DNA of 64,000 nt from Phytopythium helicoides (Eukaryota; Oomycota; Peronosporomycetes; Pythiales; Pythiaceae), in contig JANFNE010000001.1 in the NCBI GenBank assembly GCA_024867545.1, forward strand, positions 434,001 through 498,000. Reading direction: 5' to 3'. How positions within the stretch are numbered: position 1 is the first letter of the stretch; each line of letters opens with the position of its first letter. Shown here in pieces: positions 53,389 to 63,292 of this stretch. The notes under the pieces were generated by a model. That model was not told the origin of the DNA, did not search any database, and saw nothing but the letters and a program-made list of their open reading frames with translations. Position numbers and translations under genes: made by a program.

Positions 53389-55753
53389 TCACGAATCCGA
53401 CTTGCTATCGGGCTCGAGTTGCTGCTTCATCTGGGCCAGGTCGAGCTTAAGCGCGTCGTTGCACGGATCCAGCTCCACCGCAGCCTCAAAGTCTTCCTTG
53501 GCTGTGAACATACCACCGAGCGTGAGCTCTTTGCCTTACTTTCATTGCCACGTGCCTACACACCTTTCAGCAGTTGTCCAATCGAGCGAAGGCCTGTACC
53601 GCGTCGGACGAGTGTGCGGACGACCCACTCGCGACGCTTAACCGAGCCAGGAGGCGGCCCAACCGAGAAGAATGCAAGACTGCCGGCTCCTTGCAGCAGC
53701 TCTGAATCCCCGCGAACGTCTCGCTGAAGTAGAGTGAGCGCAATAGAGCAGTCGTTCACACACTTTTCGCCCTCGTTCATCATCAAGTAGCAAGCTGCGC
53801 GGTTCGACAAGCACGCGATCGACGTTGGGTGGAGCTCCAGTGACTGGGAGTAGAGCGAAATGGCCTGCTCAAGGTCACTTATATCAGCTCGGACGCACTC
53901 GTCAGCCGAAAGCTTGAGCTCTTGAGCCTTTTCGAGTGCCATGAGCTGCATAAAGTCATCTTTGAGATGCTCGTTCTGTGCGTCCATGGTGACAGCTACG
54001 CCGTAGTCGGCCTTGGCACTCGTGAACTGCTCGAGCCTGCAGTGAGCCGTGCCGCGTCGCACAAATAACTTCAGTTTGAGCCGGAACGAGCGTAGATCAC
54101 GCATTTCACTGCCCTCTCGAGTGTCGGGTAGATACGATAGCGCTTTGGAACAATCCGAGATGCATTCCTGTCGATGATAGAAGCAACACCTATTAGTATC
54201 GCCAAAGTAAAGCACAACTACTTGCAAAACTCCTACCTCAAACTGCGCTAGCTGGAGATGACAGGCAGCCCGATTCGACAAGCAAGCGGTCATCTGGTCA
54301 GTTGCCTCCGTTGCAAGAAGACCGATTGCCTCTGAATATGCGTTTGCCGCACTGCGGAAATCTTTGGCACGGAAGAAGTCATCTCCCTTGGCTTTCAGCC
54401 ACACAGCTGTTACAAGCAGGCGCTAAGTTATGTCTCGGTAATGACATCAATTACATCGATTGAAGATACATACGATCGCTCTCGCTGATATCGTAGTCGC
54501 TCGAACGGCGAAGCCCCTTGTGAGATGCTAGATGCTTGCGATTTTTGACAAGCCAGTCTTCCTCTTCTGCAGCTTTCGATTCGCGAGAGGGTGTCGGAAA
54601 CACGCGTGGGGTAAATTCGATCTCTGACTTGACACATGCACGAGGTGGCGGTAATTCAACCGTGCCAAACCCTTCCTCTTCCTCTTCTCCATTTCCATCC
54701 TGGGTGTTGACGACTGAATCAATAACTTTGGGTATGCCGATCTCTTCCTCTTGATTGTTTTCTTCCGTCTTCGATGCGAGCCTTACGGTAGATACGTCAA
54801 ACGTACCGTCCTCGTTCAGCTCGAGAATCTCAGGCTCCATCATCTCTTCCTCTTGGTTACTCTTTGACATTTCGGGCAGCGAGGCGAAAGTCACCGTCTT
54901 TTTCTTCTTCTCCACCGGCGGTTTACTTGTTGAGTGGATGATAGGATGAATAGCTACAGCGCGCTCCCCATCTTCACATTGATTTCCCTGTAGATGCCAC
55001 GACTTGTATCCTTTTTGGTCGAGGGAGGCGTTGCTACTGCATTCTTCGCTTGAAGTTCCCTAAACGAATCGTACAATTCTCTCTGCAGATCGCAATGCCT
55101 ATCAGAAAGAGTACCCAGCTAGTGATCAAACTGCACACGTCGAACGAACCTCTTCTCGCTCTTTTTCCTCGGCCTTCAAATCACTCAGTAACTGCCGATT
55201 GGCATCGTCTACCGCCATTTGCGCGCGAAGCGTTTGCTTCTCCTCGGCGTATCTGCGTTCCTGCTTCTTGGCGCGCAACTCGGCCTCCCGCTGGCACTTG
55301 CGATCCATTGATGCTTCCCTTCGCTGTCTTCTTTCGTGCTTGGGACCTTTGAATTCGAGCTCCGCCCATACCTCTTGCTGAACCTACACATTCACTTTGA
55401 TGAGAGATCGAAGTTCTATCATCTCCGCGATGGTAGGATGGGCGTCGGCACCTTTTGTAGCGAAATCTGCAGCAAACTTGTTGCGGCGAGACGCTTTACA
55501 ACCGCTGTAGTGTCGTCCACTTCCGCCCAAAGATCGAGCAGCAGTACATACGGAGCTGCGTTCACCTTCACTAGCAGATCGCTGACTGAAGAGATCCAAG
55601 AGAACGACTTTAGCGTGTCATACGAACCATTGCCTGGGAAGAGGTTGTCAAACCATAGATGTCGGTGGCTCGAAGTGAGGTGCCAGGAAGATAAACCTCG
55701 ATCACGAGCTGTTGAGCGTCCTGCTCGAACGAGAAGCGCGGTTCAAGCGGCAT
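53389..55753 (-). CDS. DNAAF4: DNAAF4/DYX1C1 dynein axonemal assembly factor (CS + TPR)
   Basis: Seven exons: 55654-55753, 55452-55585, 55150-55383, 54474-55082, 54237-54406, 53564-54167, 53389-53501. The N-terminal CS/p23 domain starts PRFSFEQDAQQLVIEVYLPG; an in-frame ATG at 55810 is an alternative start. A charged coiled coil follows, then the diagnostic FTPRVFPTPSRESKAAEEED. C-terminal TPRs come next (WLKAKGDDFFRAKDFRSAAN, LSNRAACHLQLAQFEEC, LFVRRGTAHCRLEQFTSAKA). The protein bridges HSP90/HSP70 to outer- and inner-arm dynein preassembly in the cytoplasm, fitting a flagellate zoospore. Exon 4 needs one extra base around 55025-55045 (CCC or AAAAA run) to keep frame. Confidence 0.87.
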
Positions 55754-55980
55754 GCTGTTTCGTGGGAGACTTTTGGATGCGGATTGGTTCTGGCGAGACT
55801 TGCAGAGCAAGTGGAAAGCGTGGAAGGTGTCGCCTCAGGACCGCGAGCCAAGAGTCACGTTGGCCGCAGTCTCGTTTCATTTATTTTCAGTCCCATTTGG
55901 CTCGCTTTTGCAGATGCAAGTCGCGATGCGAGTCTTTATCATTTCCGAACGAAACATAATCATACATGAAGACTGTGCAC

Positions 55981-56748
55981 TTAGCGTTGATGGACACGAC
56001 CCATTTCCTCATCGATATCATCGGAGTGGGATCGGCCAAAGAGTTTCCACGACGGCGCTACCTTGAACGCTGACGGCGTCGCTGAAGAGTGCAGTGATGA
56101 TGAAATGAAATCCGAACAGTACGCGAGTACTTTCGTAGCCCTCCCAGTGTCTTCTGGTAGAGGAACATCTGGCTGTAGGTGAGAGCTGACGGAATGCACT
56201 GGCTGCTGGTGCTGCTGCTTTTGCTGCTTGAAATACACTTCTTTGGACTGAAGAGAGGCCGTTGGCGCGCTGAGCACTTGCGGTGTCGCCAACGGAGGGT
56301 TGAATCGCTGCGGCTGATATCCACCAGCCCACCGCTGTGGAGCCGCACCTACAGGATGCTGACTTGGATTCACCTGCTGTACGACTGGAGGCGTTGAGTA
56401 CCCCGCTCGCAAAGCTGGCACTGCCTGCAGCCTCTGCTCAGCTACCACCCGCGCTTTGTTGGCGTCTGCGAGCTGTGCTTCGAGCTCACCCACACGCTCC
56501 TCGTGCACACGAGCCAGCTCTGCGAGTTGCATGCGAAGAGCGTGGTTTTCGTCGCGCAGCTTCCTTGCCGCTGGGCCGTCCCACTCGCTGTCGTGTTTGG
56601 AAAAGAACCGCGTGGCGTCCGATGGGCTGCTTTGGCACGGCTGCAGGTATCCGATTGAGTCATCCCACTGGTTGTCAGTCTTCGACGTCGGATGGTGTTG
56701 GGGCCGCGGTTGGGACGGAAAGACCGCTGCCGAGTATGGAGAGGCCAT
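55981..56748 (-). CDS. Hypothetical protein with short coiled coil
   Basis: Intact single exon, 255 aa. The N-terminus is Ser/Gln/Pro-rich (MASPYSAAVFPSQPRPQHHP). One coiled coil of about 60 residues starts near residue 60 (KLRDENHALRMQLAELARVH). A Pro/Gln-rich region with PQRWAGGYQPQRFNPPLATP and a poly-Gln/Lys tract (KQQKQQHQQP) follow. It ends acidic (SDDIDEEMGRVHQR). I recognise no family. Composition suggests a largely disordered adaptor or cytoskeletal protein. It lies 227 bp upstream of DNAAF4 on the same strand. Bases 56749-57293 hold no further gene. Confidence 0.6.
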   Translation of the reverse strand: MASPYSAAVFPSQPRPQHHPTSKTDNQWDDSIGYLQPCQSSPSDATRFFSKHDSEWDGPAARKLRDENHALRMQLAELARVHEERVGELEAQLADANKARVVAEQRLQAVPALRAGYSTPPVVQQVNPSQHPVGAAPQRWAGGYQPQRFNPPLATPQVLSAPTASLQSKEVYFKQQKQQHQQPVHSVSSHLQPDVPLPEDTGRATKVLAYCSDFISSSLHSSATPSAFKVAPSWKLFGRSHSDDIDEEMGRVHQR

Positions 56749-57293
56749 GGCAGTCGTTGGGCATGCAGAGAGCTCGAGAGCGATCCTTGAGCTGTGGGCT
56801 TGCGATAATTAGCTCGCAATTCGGGAATGGCATGATCCAACGCCAAGGACCAGCGCTGGAACACCTCCATGTCGAGATTATTTGCAGCTCGCTCGCTATC
56901 TTTGGCGGCGTGCACATGCGATGCGACGACGAATGACGAGGTTAGACATGGCTACATCGGTCGGCTCTAAAATTAGGTATTTTCCAGCCGTACGACAAAC
57001 GCAAGCGTGTCGCGTGCGTGTAATTATGCTTTACATCAGTACAATCCCCAATTTTAAAGCATAAAATACTGCTTCAAGCGCTTACATCACGATGGCGTGA
57101 GTCACTTGAGGTCGATATGTGCAGCACCTCCTCCTTCTGTCGTCGCGTTGTCGCCCCACTCTCCCTTTTCATCCAATCAGATCTCTCTCCTCACTGCATT
57201 TTGCCCAGTCGCGCGGCGTCGTCACTTGACGCGCGCCATAGGGCGGCGCATACAGTTCCCCAGTCACTTGGCGGTCCGCAGCAGCCGGCGGCC

Positions 57294-58177
57294 ATGGCGC
57301 TCGCCCCATTGCGCCATTCCCAGGTCCGCCCGCACCAGCCCGCCCCGCTCAGCATGGAGGCCGCCGCGAGCCTCGAGGCGCCGCCGCGGCGCTCCAGCGA
57401 CGCCCAGAGCGCCGACGCCAGCGGCTTCCCGCCGGCGCTGGACCCCGTCGTGTCGCTGGTGCGCCAGCGCATGCCGCAGGCCAAGGCCATCCGCTCGCTC
57501 TTCAGCGTCATGGGCATCGGCGAGGCCGAGCCCTTCGGCGTGCCCGCGCAGGCGCAGATGCTCACGCGCATGCGCGTCAACGCGCACTACTTCCTCGCCA
57601 ACTACCTGCTCATGACGCTCTTCGTCTTCGCCTTCCTGCTGTGAGTGCGGCGACTGCAGGCTCGGGGTGCAGCGGTGCGACTCACGCAGTGATGCATTGC
57701 AGACTCTTCTTCCACCCCATCCAGCTCCTCGCGTGCGTCGCGCTCGCCTACGGATGGTACCTCTTCCTCACCAAGGAGCAGCTCGTGTCGGGACACTTCG
57801 TCATCCACGGCAAGCGCATCGGCGAGCAGGAGCTGCTGCTCGTGGCCACGGGCTGTGAGTCGAGCTTCGGATCTTGCGGGACAGTGGCTGGATGACTGAC
57901 TAACTCGCTGCTGCCACCGACAGCCACTGTGGTCTTCCTGCTCTTTTTCATCCTGCCAACGATCGTCTTCTCGCTGTCGCTGACGTACGTCCCCGATCGC
58001 ACCCCAATGCGGCCGATGGTGACTTTATAGCTAACCGTCGATGCTAAACAACACAGGTCACTGGGCTGCTCGCTGCATGCGCTGCTGCGTAACACGCGGC
58101 TCAAGGACGATGAGGAGTACTCCTCGCCTCGCTCTTCCAAGTCCCGGACAGACAACAGCGCCGAGGACCTCGTTTGA
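57294..58177 (+). CDS. PRA1: PRA1 family Rab acceptor
   Basis: Exons 57294-57640, 57703-57854, 57924-57984 and 58057-58177 join in frame to 226 aa; introns are 62, 69 and 72 nt. The PRA1 signature is clear: RVNAHYFLANYLLMTLFVFA, then LLFFHPIQLLACVALAYGWY. A second hydrophobic pair follows (VVFLLFFILPTIVFSLSL), and the acidic-serine tail ends in SAEDLV. PRA1/YIP3 proteins are four-span ER/Golgi membrane proteins that bind prenylated Rabs and aid vesicle budding. An in-frame upstream start near 57117 exists, but ATG 57294 is preferred because the extra N-terminus is not family-like. Confidence 0.85.
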
Positions 58178-58436
58178 AGAAGCTCCACCCCAAACGCGCA
58201 CGTACACTACCCTCCGAGCATAGGCGAAAGCGGTCAAGGTGGGATCTAGCAGTCAACGCTGCCACCACCGTCATCATGACATGATGACAGCAATCCAACC
58301 CGCTTGCTGGACGCCCAAGAGGAACGGGCGCCAAAGCTGAATGTATATGAACAGGTTAGGCACCAATGTGACTAAGAGGGCCGAGTTGAATAGATATAAG
58401 AGGTGTGGCCACTGGCCACAACACAAATACTTTTTT

Positions 58437-60123
58437 TCACCCGTGCCGGTGCTTGACGGCGCGAACCGTGTCACCGAGCTCATTATACCCCATCGCCCGA
58501 GTGTGCATCAAAATGTTCGCCAGCAGCGGGATCTTGAAAGCGAGGAACGGGAACGAGAAGAGGCCATAGGCTGTCCGAATCCAGTACAGCAGTGCCTTTC
58601 GCTGCCACTCGTCCAGCGGGAACCACAGCACAGCGGTCGCGAGCGCGATGATGATGGCGAAGGATACTGTCTCGTATCCGCAAAACTTCATCAGGTACCC
58701 ACCACGATTCAAATGCACTTCGTTGCCAAATACGTCGTGGTATTGCTTGAACTCGCGCGATTCCATCGACTTGGTGCGATAAACTAGCGGATGGTGTGAT
58801 GTTTCTTGGGGTCTCTCCGTGTACGGAAGCCGGAAGAATGCTGTCCACACGAGCACGATCTGCAGCATGAAGAAAAATGCGTTCCACGGTTGAAGCGCTG
58901 GGCCTCCTTCGTGACACGTCTCGAGTGACCCGTGGATCGTACACACGATGTATGAAAACACGCCCAACAGCATGTGCAGGATGCCGAGAGTGATGAACTG
59001 AGCCACCTTGAAGCCGACGATGAACTGGCACAGTTGGTGCTCATTCTTCTTGTCCTTGATCAGAAACAGCAGCAGCCACCACAACTGGCCAATCACGGGG
59101 AAAATGCCCACGCAAGAGTAGGTGACCCACCACGGATCCCTAATGGACATCCAAATTGACTTGTCGTACGGAAAGAGGTGGTAGAGAACATGCCCCCGTG
59201 CTCGGCGGTACCATGTTCGTCGGCGATGGTAGTCGCGACTTACTCCAGCAACTTCCGGCGCCAAGGGATCGATCAGCGACTTGGAAGAATCTCGGCGGAA
59301 CAGCTCGCGCGTCTTGCGAAAGATCTCGACCTTGACATCAGGCATGAACTTCTCGATGGCGATATCAATGTTGCTCTGCAGTAGACGACAATGCAGTTAG
59401 CAGACATACTCGGTAAGGCAATCCGACATGGTTGGAGCAACAACTTACTTTCAAGTAGCTCGGCATGTGCGGATCTTTCAGCGCGTGCTTGAGGCGGTCG
59501 GCGACAATGTCGAGCGCGCGCTCCATGTAGTGCCTCATGGTGCGGTGCACTGCGAGCTGTACCTCTCCCTTGGTGTCCTTGGCGATGTCGTTGAGTCGCT
59601 TGCCGGTCGAGAGAATCATGGAGCTGGTGGACTCGACGATGCCGTTCCAGGCGACCGGGGACTCTGCTGCTTCGACCGCGATCTCGGTCACCTCCATGAC
59701 CTTTTGCTCCGGGAAAATGTCCGGGAAGACCTTCTTGTACTCCTGCGCGAACCTCAGTATGTCGCCGACCATGATCTTGGCCTGCTGCTGCTGCTGCTGT
59801 AGCCGCTCCGGCTGCAGTTGCTGGTCGTCGTCGTCGTCCGCGCCGGCGTCGCGCTCGTCGCCGCCCGACGCGTCGAGCAGCTGCAGCTGTCGGTTGCACA
59901 GGTTTCTCCAGAAGCGGCGCATCTCGAGCCGCTGCTGCGCCGAGAGCTCCGGCGCGCGGTCGAGCGCCTCGAAGAAGTGCGCGGACGAGATGGCGCGCTC
60001 CGCGAACTCCTGCTCCTGGTGCTCGCGCTCCTCGCGCTCCTGCAGGAACGAGAAGACGAACACGCCGGCCGTCATGGCGGCGGCCCCGTACACGAGCCGC
60101 ATGCGCAGCAGCCCCGCCAGCAT
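58437..60123 (-). CDS. Unknown conserved-looking multi-pass membrane protein
   Basis: Exons 59449-60123 and 58437-59375 (73-nt intron, GTAAGT donor) give 537 aa. The N-terminal hydrophobic segment (LVYGAAAMTAGVFVFSFL) is followed by a Glu/Arg-rich helix and an Asp run. A poly-Gln tract encoded by CTG/CAG repeats (59781-59802) comes next. A soluble helical region ends in SNIDIAIEKFMPDVKVEIFR. The C-terminal half holds about six membrane spans (VGIFPVIGQLWWLLLFLI, AQFITLGILHMLLGVFSYIV, FFFMLQIVLVWTAFFRL, FAIIIALATAVLWFPL). I do not recognise a family; transporter or ER-membrane roles are guesses. Divergent from the VHS gene with 127 bp between. Confidence 0.7.
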
Positions 60124-60250
60124 GTTCCCTCCGCGCCGACTGACTCGCGCTCAGTATGCGCGGGCGTTGCTTCCGCCGAGAAAGTGCGGCGCCTTCGGCT
60201 AAGTGCGGGTTTCCTCGCGCAACCGCCAGTATTGAAGGGGCGACTGCGGC
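60124..60250. promoter_or_regulatory. Compact shared promoter region of two divergent genes
   Basis: Only 127 bp separate the two start codons, so both promoters must lie here or inside the genes. The plus strand contains GTTTCCTCGCGCAACCGCCA; no clear Inr/FPR match was found on either strand. Confidence 0.4.
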
Positions 60251-61387
60251 ATGAGCGAGTACTCGGCGGAGGCGGCGGAGGCGGAGCAGCTGGTGGCGCG
60301 CGCCACGGCCGAGACGCTCGCGGGGCCCGACTGGGCGCTCAACATGGCGGTCTGCGACCTGGCCAACTCGCAGGCGCTCGTGTGCGACGACATCGTGCGG
60401 CTGCTGCAGCGCCGCCTGCAGAGCGGCAGCCCGCGCGCCACGCTGCTGGCGCTCGTGCTGGCCGAGACAGTGGTCAAGAACGGCCCGCCCGCCGTGCACG
60501 CCCAGGTCGGCTCGCGCGCCTTCCTCAACGAAGTGGCGGCGCTCACGGACGGCGGCATGGGCTTCGACGTGCAGAACCACGCGCTCGTGCTCATCAAGCA
60601 GTGGGCCGACGCGTTCTCGGGCAGCACGCTCACGGCATTCCAGGACACCTACCGACAGCTCAAGCTGCAGGGCATCGTCTTCCCAGACGTCGAGAACGAT
60701 GCGCCGGTGTTCACGCCGCCAACCTCGACGAACGCAGCGGGAGCTTCGCGACCCGTGACTCGCGGAGACGCTGCGGTCTCTGCTGCGGCTAGCCCTGCCG
60801 CTGGGAGCGGCATGACGCGGAGAGAGCAGCAGATTGCCAAGCTCCACGCGGACCTTAAGGTCGTCATGGAGAAGATCTCGCAGCTCCGGAGCTTGACGTC
60901 GCGAGGCGACGGAGGCGAGGACCTTGAGAACGTGCTCGACTTCCTTCACCAGTGCCAGCCGCGCATGAACACGCTCATCGAAGGGGGAATCATGGGCAAG
61001 ATCGACGAGCGGACGCTTGAGGAGTGCCTCAATGTACGTACTGTCAATGTGGACACGCGCGAGCTCTTTGTGTGATTGACAAAGATATCTACAGGTGAAC
61101 GACAACCTCATCAAGGCGCTTGAGGAGAGTCGAGCAGCGGGACGGACGGGCAATCTCCTCCATCTCGACTCTCCCCCGACTGGCGCCTGTGACATCGGCA
61201 GCGATTTTCAGCGGATGAGCCTCGGCTCTCGCCAGACCTCCTCTGCAGCCGGATCGACGCTAACATCCATGGACGACGGTGCGTCCACTACTGTTCCTGG
61301 TCGATCGCTCGTTCACCGGTGGAAATCTAATTGTTGTGTGTCTGCGCTCCAGACTTCAACAGCTTCCTGAACAATCGGACTGGATAG
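60251..61387 (+). CDS. TOM1-like VHS-GAT endosomal adaptor
   Basis: Exons 60251-61033, 61095-61278 and 61353-61387 give 333 aa; introns are 61 and 74 nt. The VHS domain spans residues ~10-145 (AETLAGPDWALNMAVCDLAN, ALVLAETVVKNGPPAVH, VLIKQWADAF, TYRQLKLQGIVFP). The GAT domain spans ~195-280 (RREQQIAKLHADLKVVMEKI, ENVLDFLHQCQPRMNTLIE, LEECLNVNDNLIKALEE). A Ser/Thr-rich tail ends DDDFNSFLNNRTG. Family members bind ubiquitinated cargo and, through the tail, clathrin or other partners at endosomes. It lacks the GGA ear domain, hence the TOM1 type. This architecture is the ancestral ESCRT-0 candidate in many protists. Confidence 0.85.
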
Positions 61388-61541
61388 ACTGAGAACTATG
61401 GAGCAGCTAGGCCAGGAAAATCACATAGCTACACCAGTTGTGGATCGTACCCTGCAAGCATAGGAATGCGGCGCACTACTCGCCGCATGTGCATGTTTGA
61501 TGCCTTACAAATACTTATGCACATGCACTTGTATTGCGCCT

Positions 61542-62171
61542 TCAGCTTGACATGTCCTTCTGGCTTGCTTTGGGTGCCTTGGCCACCAGCCAGTCCTTTT
61601 CCTCCGGCGTCGGCTCACGAGCGTCCATGGGGTCATTGTAGGCCGTGACAAGCCCTGTTGAGGGTGTATAAATCCCGTTGCCAGCATCAAACGACCCCAG
61701 CGGCACAACGCGGCTGATGCCCGTGTCAAAATAATTGAGCTCTCCAGCAGGACGAATGCCGCGCTCCGAGACCTTTTCCGAGTGGTATTGCCGGTTGTTG
61801 CCCGTGCAGTAGTTCCACTTGGTTGGCGCGTACTCGAGACCGTCCGAAAAGGTGAAGGTCCCTTCAACTTGCTGAAGGAGAAACAGATGAGAGCACACGA
61901 TCAAGATCAGCAGCCATGTGTAAGCTCACCTTGCCCTTGTCCCACTCACCCTCGAGCTTGCCCTCGGAAAAGTAGAGCGTGCCATGGCCATGAAATTGGC
62001 CGTTGGCAAACTCACCCTCGTACCGCGATCCGTCCGGCATTGTGAGCACGCCGTGGCCGTGGAATCGCCCAAACTCAGTGCCACCTTCGTACTGGAGAAG
62101 ATGTCAACTAGATACGACAAAGACGGCACAACAGTTTGGGGATCATTTACCTTGCTCTGCGTGTACTCCAT
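61542..62171 (-). CDS. MORN5: MORN5, flagellum-associated MORN-repeat protein
   Basis: Exons 62151-62171, 61930-62091 and 61542-61871 give 170 aa, close to the human 161. The start MEYTQSKYEGG parallels the vertebrate protein. MORN repeats: GRFHGHGVLTMPDGSRYEGE and GQFHGHGTLYFSEGKLEGEW. The family-specific C-terminal region follows: GTFTFSDGLEYAPTKWNYCT, LNYFDTGISRVVPLG and DAGNGIYTPSTGLV. MORN5 is expressed with motile cilia; MORN repeats often bind lipids or scaffold partners. Introns are 59 and 58 nt. Confidence 0.9.
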
Positions 62172-62288
62172 CTTCGTAGCAAGTGTGCTTCACAAGTAGA
62201 GGCCACATTGAAGGAGCAAAACAACGCATCCGCATCAAGATCTTTTCATCCTCACAACCATATCGGGTCTGTATTTATAGCGAGGACA

Positions 62289-63166
62289 CTAGGCTTTCTT
62301 TTTGGACGTGAACCCAAACGGGTCAGGCAGCTCGCTGTATTTCTGCTCGAGCAACGTCGACGGGTTTGGTGTGTCTGGATGCTTTGCAGTTGACGACGAT
62401 CGTCGCTCCTCCCCGCCCGATGTTGTTGTCGGCTTGCTGCTGCTTGGCTTGACAGGCGAAGGGAGTCGAGCAACTGTTGAAGCTACTGCCGTGGACGGCC
62501 GGAGAGATCGAGCCGTATGAATTCCTGCAGCCATGGACTCCTCTCCGATCATCTTGGCTTCAATGGCGTGCCGTAACAGCCCAATGCGATAGTAGCTTGC
62601 CTCGCAGTAGAGTTCTCGCAGCACGTCGACGCTTTCGGGCAACGCGTTGTCGCGCAGGAAGGCGAGAATGAACCGGAAGACCCAGAAGTCTCGGTCGAAA
62701 AAGTAAGCGTCATCCTCGGGGCAAAGTTTGGGCAGCCGAGGAGCCGTCGTGCACAATTGTGCCAAGATTGAGAAGCGATCACGTGTCCAGACGCGCACCG
62801 TGGATTTGAAGAGCTGCCCGCCCACGTTGAAGGCTACGACTTCGTCCGGTGGCAGGAATGCAAATCGCTCCTTCACTGCGCTCTCAAATCTTGCCCACGA
62901 TCAAGTGTTTCAAATCAGCTGTCGGCCTTCACGAAAGAACCAATGAGCACCTACGCTGCTCGCTTCCGGTTGAACTCCTTCTGCGCGTCCTCAACTGCGA
63001 CCCACTCGGCCACGACCTTGCGCTTCTCCTCATCCAGCTGCATCAAGTCAGTTTTCGAGTTGTCGGAAAGTGATTTGCGTGGGTATCATGGCACCTGCTT
63101 TTCATCGCGCGCAACTCCCTCCCACTCGCGCTCGAGCTCCCGCCGCACGAACTCGCTTGGCATCAT
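62289..63166 (-). CDS. BTB/T1 (KCTD-like) domain protein
   Basis: Exons 63095-63166, 62955-63037 and 62289-62889 give 251 aa; introns are 57 and 65 nt. A charged N-terminal helix (EFVRRELEREWEGVARDEKQ) leads to the T1-type BTB at residues ~67-170: VVAFNVGGQLFKSTVRVWTR, AYFFDRDFWVFRFILAFLRD and LYCEASYYRIGLLRHAIE. A Ser/Pro/Thr-rich tail ends FGFTSKKKA. KCTD proteins oligomerise and often serve as cullin-3 adaptors. No channel segments are present. The frame also looks coding upstream of the chosen ATG (HVADYFREAAGEETQRRS), so another 5' exon may exist near 63235. Confidence 0.75.
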
Positions 63167-63292
63167 GGTGGTTGACCTCCTCTGCGTCTCTTCACCTGCG
63201 GCCTCGCGAAAATAGTCGGCAACATGAACGGGAAAAGTGCCAACGATCTAAATTACCATGAGTCTCTTGCTACAATGCCCCCTACTTGCCAT

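Noticed and set aside
59273..61195. 640-codon minus-strand frame
   Set aside because: It crosses the divergent promoter and is antisense to the VHS-GAT gene; its sequence is Arg/Ala/His-rich without domains.
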